Assembly (NCBI GenBank): GCA_039026975.1
Contig: JBCCLI010000332.1
Coordinates: forward strand, 1 to 7,499
DNA from: JBCBKZ01 sp039026975
GTDB lineage: Bacteria > Bacteroidota > Bacteroidia > J057
DNA length: 7,499 bases
Direction: 5' to 3'
Shown: piece by piece, positions 1 through 6,266 of the stretch
How positions within the stretch are numbered: position 1 is the stretch's first letter
Layout of the letters: each line of letters begins with the position of its first letter
Made by a program: the position numbers and the translations under genes
Notes under the pieces: generated by a model
Seen by the model: the letters and a program-made list of their open reading frames with translations, nothing else
Databases searched by the model: none
Told to the model about the DNA's origin: nothing

Positions 1-366
1 CAGCGGAAGATGGCCTTCCTGCACAGAGATCGACTGAAAAGAGGTAGCCATTTTCTTAAAGCCCTCTCTGCTCCCATTCAGTAAGAGAACCCCACCTAGT
101 TCTCCTCCTTTTACTAGCTCATTAATCATGGGAGTAGGCCAACCTAGTCTACCCGCAGCATTCATCATCATTTGTCCTACACGTTGCTTATCTGTGAGCT
201 GCTGGAAGTAAAAGTCAGTTCTGCTTGTAAGCAGACTATCTTCTGAGAAGAAGTCTTTCAAGCTGAACATACCCTCCTCCACGTGAAGGCTATCTACTTC
301 CTGTGCAGAAATGGTCAGAGGAGGTATGCTGATAAGAAAAACAAGCAGAAGTGTTTTTGTATTCAT
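1..366 (-). CDS. Exported glycoside hydrolase family 3 protein, N-terminal part (beta-N-acetylhexosaminidase-like)
   Basis: The first 122 codons of a gene that leaves the window on the left. The protein begins MNTKTLLLVFLISIPPLTIS and has a standard Sec signal peptide, with probable cleavage after Ala21 (ISA|QE), so the enzyme is exported to the periplasm or cell surface. From about residue 57 it reads QLTDKQRVGQMMM, and around residues 86-97 VKGGELGGVLLL, followed by LPL at the window edge. This order (LT..Q.VGQM, then a Gly-rich 'GG.GGVLLL' strand, then the 'PL' strand that precedes the substrate-binding Asp) is the start of the GH3 TIM barrel, closest in feel to NagZ-type beta-N-acetylhexosaminidases. 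The catalytic residues lie beyond the edge, so substrate cannot be judged; a beta-glucosidase-type GH3 is less likely. The ATG at 366 is chosen because it gives an intact signal peptide. It is divergent from the operon starting at 443. Confidence 0.85.
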   Translation of the reverse strand, partial: MNTKTLLLVFLISIPPLTISAQEVDSLHVEEGMFSLKDFFSEDSLLTSRTDFYFQQLTDKQRVGQMMMNAAGRLGWPTPMINELVKGGELGGVLLLNGSREGFKKMATSFQSISVQEGHLPL

Positions 367-382
367 ATGAAGGGCTTATGTG

Positions 383-410
383 GGCTAAAATATGCAACTT
401 AGCCGTTTTT
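383..410 (+). promoter_or_regulatory. Inverted repeat followed by T-run in the divergent intergenic region
   Basis: GGCTAA (383-388) and TTAGCC (399-404) are perfect inverted arms around a 10-base spacer, followed by G and five T's (406-410). Read on the plus strand it resembles a small intrinsic terminator or attenuator. It lies between two divergent genes, where an operator for either would also be expected. A weak match to the Bacteroidota -7 element (TACTTTAG at 417-424, one mismatch to TAnnTTTG) sits just downstream with no clear TTG partner. The function is inferred only; the symmetry is seen directly. Confidence 0.3.
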
Positions 411-442
411 ATCGTATACTTTAGAGAGAATAACCCTAGGGA

Positions 443-1600
443 ATGAAAGTGATCGTACCCTTTTCTATTAAACGCAGGGAAAAAGAAGAAAATGCCTACC
501 TGGAACATAAAATATGGAATAGGTACATCTTCGCTATTGGGAGGGGAGTAGAGAGAATAGCCAGGGATCATGCATTTACCATAGCTAAGGCATGCAAAGA
601 AGCCAGTAGCGAGATCAGCCAGGTGTTAGATAAGGGCTTTCAGGAAGTAAAAGAGCAGCAGGTTCAGATTCACCATGCCCTCATAGACCAAACTCAGGTC
701 ATACATGACGGATTTCAAACCCTGGACATTACCCTGGAACAGGGATTTCAAAGGACTGCGGAAGAACTGCAAGAAGTTACCCATGCGGTAGATGCAGTTA
801 ATACCACCCTTATAGCTACCCAAAAGCGGTTAGAAGATGGCTTCTCAGGCCTTCAAGCTTCTCTGGATGCAGGTATGGTAAGTTTAGTCTCCCAGTTTGA
901 ATTACAAAGAGAAGAACTACGGGAGGGCATGGCACAGCTTACTTCTATTCTCCAGAACTCCCAGAAAACCATAGCACAGGAAAGATACCTGGATGGGAAA
1001 AAGGCCTTTGAACTATACCTTAAGCATCCAGATGAACCCCAGCTGTTGGAAGATGCGAAGAATTACTTCCTCGAAAGCATTAATTTTTATAGAGGGAACC
1101 CATTCTCTCATTGGTACCTGGGACATATCTATCAAGAACCCACGGGTATGTATGATGAAGAAGCTTCATTCACCCACTATCGTGCCTGCGCTACTTACGC
1201 CAAGAGCATAGAAAATCCTCAATTAGCTGCACTAGGATTTTTTATGGCAGGCTGGATGTCCTATGTTATGGGCAAGGTGCCGGAAGCTATTACCCTTACT
1301 CAGGAATGTATACAGCAGGCAGAAACACCTATCCCGGAAGCTATGTATCACCTGGCTAAGTTTTATGCCTATCAGCTAGAAGCAGAATCTTCTCTGGGGC
1401 ATCTTCAAAAATTAGCTGAGCAATGGGATCCCAGGTATATCCTGAAATCACAGTTAGATGAAGATTTTAATGGAATCCGTTCAGCATGGGAAGGGATGGT
1501 GAATGAGATGCGAGACAGGGAGGCTGCTCATTTTCAGCAGCAGTGGTCACTATTGGCCGCTGATGAAGTTCAACAAAAGTTAACAGCTGCGGAAGAATGA
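443..1600 (+). CDS. Coiled-coil / TPR-like protein of unknown function
   Basis: A soluble 385-residue protein without signal peptide or membrane span. Residues 35-180 are a long amphipathic helix region containing a recurring Gly-hydrophobic pair: GF at 65, 90, 101 and 133, GM at 144 and 162. The pairs 90/101 and 133/144 are exactly 11 residues apart, which suggests hendecad coiled-coil packing. Residues 182-350 are TPR-like helical pairs: YLDGKKAFELYL, a strongly TPR-like stretch at 203-231 (EDAKNYFLESINFY..NPFSHWYLGHIY), another at about 264-292, and a closing WDPRYILKSQLDEDFNGIR (328-346). I remember that closing motif from many uncharacterised prokaryotic TPR proteins that also carry a GF-rich coiled coil. 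No enzyme motif is visible. The start is the first possible codon, because an in-frame TAG lies at 437-439. Its stop overlaps the next start as ATGA, so the two products are probably made together and may form a complex. The role is unknown; an adaptor or scaffold is an inference. Confidence 0.9.
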   Translation: MKVIVPFSIKRREKEENAYLEHKIWNRYIFAIGRGVERIARDHAFTIAKACKEASSEISQVLDKGFQEVKEQQVQIHHALIDQTQVIHDGFQTLDITLEQGFQRTAEELQEVTHAVDAVNTTLIATQKRLEDGFSGLQASLDAGMVSLVSQFELQREELREGMAQLTSILQNSQKTIAQERYLDGKKAFELYLKHPDEPQLLEDAKNYFLESINFYRGNPFSHWYLGHIYQEPTGMYDEEASFTHYRACATYAKSIENPQLAALGFFMAGWMSYVMGKVPEAITLTQECIQQAETPIPEAMYHLAKFYAYQLEAESSLGHLQKLAEQWDPRYILKSQLDEDFNGIRSAWEGMVNEMRDREAAHFQQQWSLLAADEVQQKLTAAEE

Positions 1601-3312
1601 AAGCCATAGACCCTCGGAAGGTAAGAGACCCTCAATATCGCAAGCCCATTTTAGAGCGACTCAAGGAAATTGCGCTTATCAGAGAGCAAAATACCTATCT
1701 GGCGTATGCTATGAATAAGCATCTATTTGAAGAACTGAGCAGCTTGTATGATGAAAATCTCTCTAAATATGAGCAGTCCTACCTGGCAGCTAAGGCACTG
1801 CATGAAGAGTTAGCCGCTTCTCTCCAGCCTGAAAAATTATCCCTATCTACAGGAACCCGAGAAGAATTACAGAATCGTCTCAAGGAGCTGGAAGCGGGTA
1901 TACAAGCAGAGTCCTATGAAGAGAATACCCTCAGCCTGGAGAAGCTTCAACAACTGTCCGAAGAAACCCACCAGCTCCACCAACAATTTGAGCATAGCTT
2001 ATCCCGCTGTGAGCAATTGGCCAGGCTCATGGAAAGCCATCACACAGATTATTGGGAGGAAGACCTGACCAAGCTCAGGGAGCAACTACACACAGAGATA
2101 GAACAGTTACATGAGGGGCGCCTCCCTACAGCAGAAACATCTCTTTCTGAGGAGGTAGTTCTCCACACCCAAACGGTAAAGAAACAGGCTCTCGACCAGT
2201 TAGCTGCCAAAACCAAACACAAACCCTTTCTCAAGAAAATAGAGGAGATAAAGACAAAGGCGGTTTCTATCAACGTGCTTCAGCAACTAGAAAAAGATAT
2301 AGCCAGTAGGAAGAAACGCATACTGGCTGGCCAGTTAGCGGTGGGCATATCAGTCATGCTACTTTTACTGGTAGGCATTAGGATGCTTCCTAAGCAACTA
2401 GCATCCCAACAGGAAACGCAGGTATGGGAGCATGCCTTACAGGCAAATACCTATATGGGCTATCAGGAATACCTGGAAGCTTACCCGAGAGGGAGCCACA
2501 CAGAAGAGGCTCTCAACCTGCAAAATAGCGTCTCAGAGGTAGACCAATTGGTTTTAGTAGATGCCTTAGGGAGAGAAATGACCTATACAGGTAATATGAA
2601 AGCTGGCCTTCCCTCAGGGGAAGGGAAGATGGACTATCAGGCTGGTGCTTATTATGAAGGCATGGTAAAGGAAGGCTTACCGCAAGGAGTGGGTAAGATG
2701 GTGTATGAAGATGGTGCTACCTATTCCGGAGACTGGCAAGCAGGTCAAAGAGAGGGAGAAGGTATTCAGCAGTTTGCTAATGGACAGGTATATGAGGGAG
2801 AGTGGAAAGAAGATACTTTTCATGGGCAGGGTATCTACAGGTATAAAGAGGATCACGCCTACAGTGGAAATTGGGTAGAAGGAAAAAAGGAGGGAAAAGG
2901 AGTCCTGGAGATGCCTGACGGAGAGAAATATGAAGGTTTATGGAGAGCAGGAAAACGTCATGGCAAGGGAAAGCAGCTTTATGAAGATGGGAGCAGATAT
3001 TCAGGAGAATGGAAAGAGGATCTACGGGAAGGAAAAGGGATTATGACCTATGCTGACAGCAAGCAGTATGCCGGAGAGTGGAAGAAAGACACGCCTCACG
3101 GGAAAGGAAGCCTTAGCTGGGAGAGTGGAGGTAGCTTTGAAGGGAGCTGGAAAGCTGGGAGTATCAAGGGCCAGGGTACATTTATAGACCGGTTCAGAGC
3201 AGAATACAATGGACAGTGGGAAGAAAGAAAAGACACCATTATCTTCAAAGATATTAATGGTAATACCTCTTCTAAGGGCAGATTTTCGAAAGGAATGTTT
3301 CTTACGTATTAG
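1597..3312 (+). CDS. Membrane-anchored coiled-coil protein with nine MORN repeats
   Basis: A 571-residue protein with four parts. Residues 1-240 are almost entirely helical and charged, with coiled-coil stretches (roughly 88-175). Residues 242-261 form one hydrophobic span, preceded by RKKR, which by the positive-inside rule puts the N-terminus in the cytoplasm and the C-terminus outside. Residues 277-309 (W.HALQANTYMGYQEYLEAYPRG) match the linker motif seen after membrane spans in TPR and caspase-like signalling proteins ('W..A...nt...Y..Yl..yP.G'). Residues 329-535 are nine 23-residue MORN repeats (Y-G-W--G--G-G pattern), with a decayed tenth at about 536-558. MORN repeats are known to bind lipid or protein and often work as elongated scaffolds; no catalytic domain is fused here. 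The start codon overlaps the previous stop (ATGA), a strong sign of translational coupling. The specific function is unrecognised. A structural or sensory envelope role is an inference. Confidence 0.9.
   Translation: MKAIDPRKVRDPQYRKPILERLKEIALIREQNTYLAYAMNKHLFEELSSLYDENLSKYEQSYLAAKALHEELAASLQPEKLSLSTGTREELQNRLKELEAGIQAESYEENTLSLEKLQQLSEETHQLHQQFEHSLSRCEQLARLMESHHTDYWEEDLTKLREQLHTEIEQLHEGRLPTAETSLSEEVVLHTQTVKKQALDQLAAKTKHKPFLKKIEEIKTKAVSINVLQQLEKDIASRKKRILAGQLAVGISVMLLLLVGIRMLPKQLASQQETQVWEHALQANTYMGYQEYLEAYPRGSHTEEALNLQNSVSEVDQLVLVDALGREMTYTGNMKAGLPSGEGKMDYQAGAYYEGMVKEGLPQGVGKMVYEDGATYSGDWQAGQREGEGIQQFANGQVYEGEWKEDTFHGQGIYRYKEDHAYSGNWVEGKKEGKGVLEMPDGEKYEGLWRAGKRHGKGKQLYEDGSRYSGEWKEDLREGKGIMTYADSKQYAGEWKKDTPHGKGSLSWESGGSFEGSWKAGSIKGQGTFIDRFRAEYNGQWEERKDTIIFKDINGNTSSKGRFSKGMFLTY
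2581..3269 (+). repeat. MORN repeat array, 9 repeats plus a degenerate tenth (protein-level)
   Basis: Each unit is 69 bp (23 codons) with no length variation over nine units, starting at TYTGNMKAG (residue 329) and ending at residue 535. The tenth unit (EYNGQWEER, from 3202) keeps the YxGxW start but loses the G-x-G end. Repeats 3-8 alternate in type: odd ones end in EGxG and start YSG, even ones end in HGxG and start YEG or YAG. This indicates that a two-repeat, 138-bp unit was the unit of duplication. Confidence 0.9.
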
Positions 3313-3320
3313 GAAGGAGC

Positions 3321-3788
3321 CTATTTACTTTCAATGTCCACGTACCTTTTCAAGGCAATATTGATCACATCCTTTACACGTATACCTTTTGAAATAGCTA
3401 TTTCCTTAGCTCTATCTAATACATCAGTGGTGATCATAGTTTGGAAGCGGCTTTCCAGCTCGTGAGCACTGGGAGACCTGGACTGTCTCTTTTGTGGAAT
3501 AATATCATCAAAGGCATTATCCTCTAGTGCCTCCTCTATGGTGTCCAGAAAGCTCTTTCTACCGGAGGACTTTCCTTTTGAGCTTCTACTATTTGACAAA
3601 TCATTAAGGGCATCACCCAGAGAATTTCTAAGGTTTTTTTTCCTTGTAGAAGAGGAGAGGGGTTTATTTCGTGTAATGGTTTTCTTTCCGGAGGCTTTCT
3701 TCTGCTCAGAATAGCCTGAAGGTATGATGTCTGAAAGAACATCATCCTCAAAAGCATCCTCTAACGCATCCAGAAATTTTTTAGCCAT
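3321..3788 (-). CDS. Small basic ribbon-helix-helix protein with repeated acidic motif, probable ParA partner
   Basis: 155 residues. The C-terminus (about 114-150: RFQTMITTDVLDRAKEIAI, then SKGIRVKDVINIALKRYV) fits a ribbon-helix-helix DNA-binding fold: a short strand, helix, a turn with K-G, then a helix ending in ALKRYV. The N-terminal two thirds is low in complexity, rich in Ser, Lys and Arg and probably disordered. It carries two copies of FLDxxExAxEDxxxxDIIP, at residues 5-23 and 80-98, and a weaker third, SLGDALNDL, at 56-64. The gene lies 48 bp downstream of parA on the same strand, the position normally held by parB. Small RHH centromere-binding proteins such as ParG and Omega are known partners of ParA ATPases, with flexible N-terminal tails that contact the ATPase. 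By analogy this protein would bind DNA and stimulate ParA; that is inference. Its stop lies 8 bp from the stop of the convergent MORN gene. An alternative reading is a plain transcriptional regulator of the parA operon. Confidence 0.8.
   Translation of the reverse strand: MAKKFLDALEDAFEDDVLSDIIPSGYSEQKKASGKKTITRNKPLSSSTRKKNLRNSLGDALNDLSNSRSSKGKSSGRKSFLDTIEEALEDNAFDDIIPQKRQSRSPSAHELESRFQTMITTDVLDRAKEIAISKGIRVKDVINIALKRYVDIESK
3495..3776 (-). repeat. Duplicated FLDxxExAxED....DIIP motif within the RHH protein
   Basis: Copy A (3720-3776, residues 5-23) and copy B (3495-3551, residues 80-98) each span 19 codons with no gap needed for alignment, and each follows basic residues (KK and RKS). They share F, L, D, E, A, ED and D-I-I-P at equivalent positions, although the DNA differs at many third positions. 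This argues for selection on the peptide rather than a recent DNA duplication. A shorter third copy (residues 53-64, DNA about 3597-3632) keeps the basic lead-in and the helical core but lacks DIIP. Confidence 0.75.
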
Positions 3789-3836
3789 TCTCTAAAAATA
3801 AGATTAATTCTTAAAAAGGAGTGAAGGTGTTATGCT

Positions 3837-4595
3837 TTACGCTTCTACTAACTCGGAGGTTCTTTTGACTACTTCATCTGCTAATGCCAGGTAGTCATGC
3901 GCCCCGTGGCAATTCTCATCATAAGTAAATATGTGTTTCCCCATGCTTTGGGCTTCTGCCAGGGCTACGTTCCCTCTTATATGAATATCAAAAATCATAT
4001 CCCCATACTTATCCAGTGCATGCTGAAGAATTTCTTGATGGAGAACCTTACGACTATCATATTGGGTGATGGTGATACCTAGCAGCTCCAGCTCGCTATT
4101 CATGCGGGTTTTAACTGTCCTTAATATGCGGATAAATTCAGACATTCCCTGCATAGCCAGGTACTCTGGTTGGAGGGCTATGATAACATAATCACTGGCA
4201 GTAAGAGCAGAAATGGTAAGAGAACCTAAAGAAGGAGGACAGTCAATGAGGATAAAATCATATAAATCTTTGATCTGCTGAAGGCTTTCCTGGAGAATAA
4301 ACTCTTTCCCTACTTCATTATTCTTTTCAAAACCTGCTAGGTGAATAGAAGAGGGGATGATGTGGAAGTCTCCCAGGTCTAAGACAGATTTATTAATATC
4401 ATCTTGAAATACCAATACCTGATAAATAGACTGTTCCTGCTTTTTAAGCCCTAATGAGGTAGAGGCATTAGCTTGGGGATCTAAATCTATGAGTAAGACT
4501 TTATGGCCCATCCTGGCCAGACCTGCGCCCAGATTAACGGTGGTGGTGGTCTTTCCTACGCCCCCTTTGTGATTCGCAATTGAAATAACGCTCAT
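3837..4595 (-). CDS. parA: ParA/Soj-family partition ATPase
   Basis: A 252-residue P-loop ATPase of the ParA/MinD family. It shows the deviant Walker A KGGVGKTTT (residues 10-18, signature Lys10 and P-loop Lys15), Walker A' LLIDLDPQANAS (34-45, with Asp39), Walker B FILIDCPPSLG (114-124, Asp118), and the Soj-like segment IRGNVALAEAQSMGK (206-220). There is no N-terminal helix-turn-helix, so it is a short Soj-type protein rather than the plasmid P1/F type, and it is longer than the roughly 210-residue ParF class. ParA dimers bind DNA nonspecifically with ATP and position cargo when a partner stimulates hydrolysis. All nucleotide-binding residues look intact, so it should be active. No parB follows; an RHH-domain protein takes that place, so the cargo (plasmid, chromosome or protein assembly) is open. 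The ATG at 4595 gives the usual N-terminus directly before the Walker A strand. Confidence 0.95.
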   Translation of the reverse strand: MSVISIANHKGGVGKTTTTVNLGAGLARMGHKVLLIDLDPQANASTSLGLKKQEQSIYQVLVFQDDINKSVLDLGDFHIIPSSIHLAGFEKNNEVGKEFILQESLQQIKDLYDFILIDCPPSLGSLTISALTASDYVIIALQPEYLAMQGMSEFIRILRTVKTRMNSELELLGITITQYDSRKVLHQEILQHALDKYGDMIFDIHIRGNVALAEAQSMGKHIFTYDENCHGAHDYLALADEVVKRTSELVEA

Positions 4596-4738
4596 TAGAT
4601 GCGGTTACAATACTGAATTATATATGAGTAAAAATATGTAAACGACTGGACAATAGAAAATATAAATAACTTCATAACGGATAGGGGCATAGACCTATTT
4701 GAAACGTCCCAAGCAACATTAACTATTATTCATACATT

Positions 4739-4771
4739 ATTGTACAATTCTTAAATTTTATAGCATAAAAT
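4739..4771. promoter_or_regulatory. Adjacent palindromes upstream of parA, candidate RHH operator or centromere-like site
   Basis: A perfect 10-bp palindrome (ATTGTACAAT, 4739-4748) is followed 6 bp later by a perfect 7-3-7 inverted repeat (ATTTTAT, agc, ATAAAAT; 4755-4771). RHH proteins bind as dimers to short symmetric or tandem sites, and partition operators usually sit just upstream of the parA operon, as here (about 145-175 bp from the parA start). AT-rich DNA gives such symmetry by chance fairly often, so this is a candidate only. Confidence 0.3.
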
Positions 4772-4997
4772 CATATCTTGACATGAAAGAATTTTCGTGT
4801 TTTGCCAACCAAAATATGAATCTTAGATGTAATTGAAGGCTTAGGAATGGGTACTTGGCTGTTTGTAATCCTCATTTCTGCTCTTTTTAAGGGGTATAAA
4901 GCCTATTTATGGTGAATGTAGACTTGATCAGGGACTAAGAAATAGTTCAAAATATGAAGTAAAACGTAAGCCTAATATGGCTTGAATTGGGTGTGTA

Positions 4998-5004
4998 GAG
5001 AAGG
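4998..5004 (+). promoter_or_regulatory. Ribosome binding site supporting a TTG start
   Basis: GAGAAGG lies 5 bases before TTG at 5010 and is the best purine-rich match in the region. No ATG or GTG is available in frame between the upstream stop (TGA 4983-4985) and the signal-peptide-like segment, so this element decides the start of the histidine kinase. A second TTG at 5031 is possible but has no comparable site. Confidence 0.5.
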
Positions 5005-5009
5005 TTTTT

Positions 5010-6266
5010 TTGTGTAAAACAATCTACCCATTGATCCGTCTTTGTATCATATTTGGATTTCTTCTACACATTTCTTGTAGACCTACCCAGGCCAGGAATC
5101 CTCAGGTGGTGCACCAAATTAACGAAGACGTTAATTCCCCCTCCTTCATATACTATCATCATAAAATCTGGAACACTTATAAGCAGGATTTGGATGAGGC
5201 GCTCATCTTTGCAGACTCTGCCTACTACTGGTCATTGCATGAAGGAAAGGAGGATCAACAACTTACAGCCTTATTAAATCTGGTACTAGTACACGGAGCA
5301 CTCCAAAATCACCTACAGGCAGAAGCCTACTTATCAGAGGCTTCTTGCATAAGTCCATCTCTAGATAGTACTGGCATATATGCCGTAGATCTCCGCAATA
5401 GAATCCCCTCTCCTTTTCTTGATTCTTCTCAGACTGTGTGGTATGAAAGTGCTTCTATGCCGCTAACTATCCTGGCATTATTAGGGATCTATTTGGCTTC
5501 CTTACTATTTGTCAGGGATAGAACTAAGAAGTCCCTGGCAAAAGGAATCCCTTCTCCCTTACCTCCGGGGGATAAGGTATGGGACATCAGGAAAGTAGCG
5601 CATGACCTAAAGACACCCCTGGCTAAGGTAGAGGGGCTATCCAAGATGATGATAGATGCCGGAAAGCTTAACTCAAACCAACGCTACTATCTGGACATGA
5701 TTCAGAAAGTGGTTAGAGAAGGACAGGACATGATTCAGCTTATGCTACATGCCCAAAATGGGATTACGGCCTTCATGCCCATGAAGTCTGAGGTATTTTC
5801 ATTAGAAGACCTTCTCCTGGCACAACTCCCTTCCTTTTATGCGGTAGCCCAACTCAAGGAAATACAGATTGTGCAACAACTCACGGCTGAACACCCTATG
5901 ATTCATGGACATCCGGTAGCAGTATCCAGGATTTTGGATAACCTCATGTCAAACGCCCTGAAATTTTCTCCCCCTTCAGGAACAGTTTGGGTCAGCTTGG
6001 AGGATGAAGGCCATTCCCTGACTTTACGGGTAAAAGATGAGGGCGCAGGGATGAGTGCTGCAGATGTAAATCAGATTTTTTCTCACCCAGAGAAGTTAGC
6101 CAGCCAGCCTACTGCTGGCGAGAGCTCTAATGGCTTGGGCCTAAGTATAGTGAAAAGGCTAGCAGAAGAAATGGGCGGCTATATCCAAATTGAAAGTGAG
6201 CTTGGATATGGTACCACTATCTTACTGACCTTCCCTAGAATTCCTCATCCTACGGTAAAGTCCTAA
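5010..6266 (+). CDS. Membrane-bound sensor histidine kinase with short periplasmic TPR-like domain
   Basis: 418 residues starting at TTG. Residues 8-23 (LIRLCIIFGFLLHISC) form a signal sequence ending in Cys23. The lipobox is imperfect (His at -3), so either lipid attachment or ordinary cleavage is possible. Residues 52-115 look like one or two TPR helical pairs (LDEALIFADSAY..., LQAEAYLSEAS) in the periplasm. A membrane span covers 150-168 and is followed by RDRTKK on the cytoplasmic side. The HisKA domain carries the H-box VAHDLKTPL with phospho-acceptor His198. The HATPase domain has the N-box NLMSNALKFS (311-320), G1 DEGAGM (343-348) and G2 NGLGLSIVKRLAEEMGG (374-390). All kinase motifs are intact. 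The protein is short for a Bacteroidota TPR-kinase, which usually has many more repeats. No response regulator gene is next to it, so it is an orphan here and its signal is unknown. It is divergent from parA. Confidence 0.9.
   Translation: MCKTIYPLIRLCIIFGFLLHISCRPTQARNPQVVHQINEDVNSPSFIYYHHKIWNTYKQDLDEALIFADSAYYWSLHEGKEDQQLTALLNLVLVHGALQNHLQAEAYLSEASCISPSLDSTGIYAVDLRNRIPSPFLDSSQTVWYESASMPLTILALLGIYLASLLFVRDRTKKSLAKGIPSPLPPGDKVWDIRKVAHDLKTPLAKVEGLSKMMIDAGKLNSNQRYYLDMIQKVVREGQDMIQLMLHAQNGITAFMPMKSEVFSLEDLLLAQLPSFYAVAQLKEIQIVQQLTAEHPMIHGHPVAVSRILDNLMSNALKFSPPSGTVWVSLEDEGHSLTLRVKDEGAGMSAADVNQIFSHPEKLASQPTAGESSNGLGLSIVKRLAEEMGGYIQIESELGYGTTILLTFPRIPHPTVKS

Larger units (their letters stand above)
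4596..5009. other. AT-rich divergent intergenic region with small palindromes
   Basis: 414 bp between parA and the histidine kinase, visibly richer in A and T than the flanking genes. It must hold the promoters of both. I see no convincing gene, tRNA or known RNA motif. It contains these symmetric elements: ATAGG/CCTAT arms at 4681-4698, the palindrome ATTGTACAAT at 4739-4748, ATTTTAT-agc-ATAAAAT at 4755-4771 and AAGCC/GGCTT arms at 4968-4983. It also holds the 11-mer CAAAATATGAA in direct orientation at 4810-4820 and 4948-4958. I found no pair of promoter elements good enough to annotate. Confidence 0.6.

Noticed and set aside
290..571. Minus-strand frame of 93 codons across the divergent promoter region
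   Set aside because: It overlaps the starts of both the GH3 gene and the coiled-coil gene, and its product is aromatic-rich and of low complexity. It is a shadow frame.
2049..2273. Minus-strand frame of 74 codons inside the MORN gene
   Set aside because: Antisense to the helical part of a well-supported gene; the Ser- and Cys-rich product has no motif.
443..3312. Toxin, caspase or other defence effector in the coiled-coil/MORN operon
   Set aside because: The linker after the membrane span resembles one found in caspase-like proteins, but no catalytic His/Cys, nuclease, TIR or NTPase motif is present in either protein.
3308..3326. Possible bidirectional terminator between the convergent genes
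   Set aside because: Only TAGG/CCTA arms of 4 bp around six bases are present, too weak to call even though a terminator would be expected here.
3536..3757. Second minus-strand frame inside the RHH gene
   Set aside because: It overlaps the RHH gene in another frame. The RHH frame has a C-terminal DNA-binding pattern and repeated motifs that this one lacks.
4596..4700. Promoter elements for parA
   Set aside because: Several one-mismatch versions of TAnnTTTG occur on the minus strand (for example TATATTTT), but none has a TTG at suitable spacing, so no site can be chosen.
4847..4915. Small hydrophobic reading frame MGTWLFVILISALFKG... of 22 codons on the plus strand
   Set aside because: It resembles a membrane microprotein, but AGGA lies directly against the ATG, too close for a ribosome site. 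No neighbour suggests a role, and such short hydrophobic frames are common by chance in AT-rich gaps.
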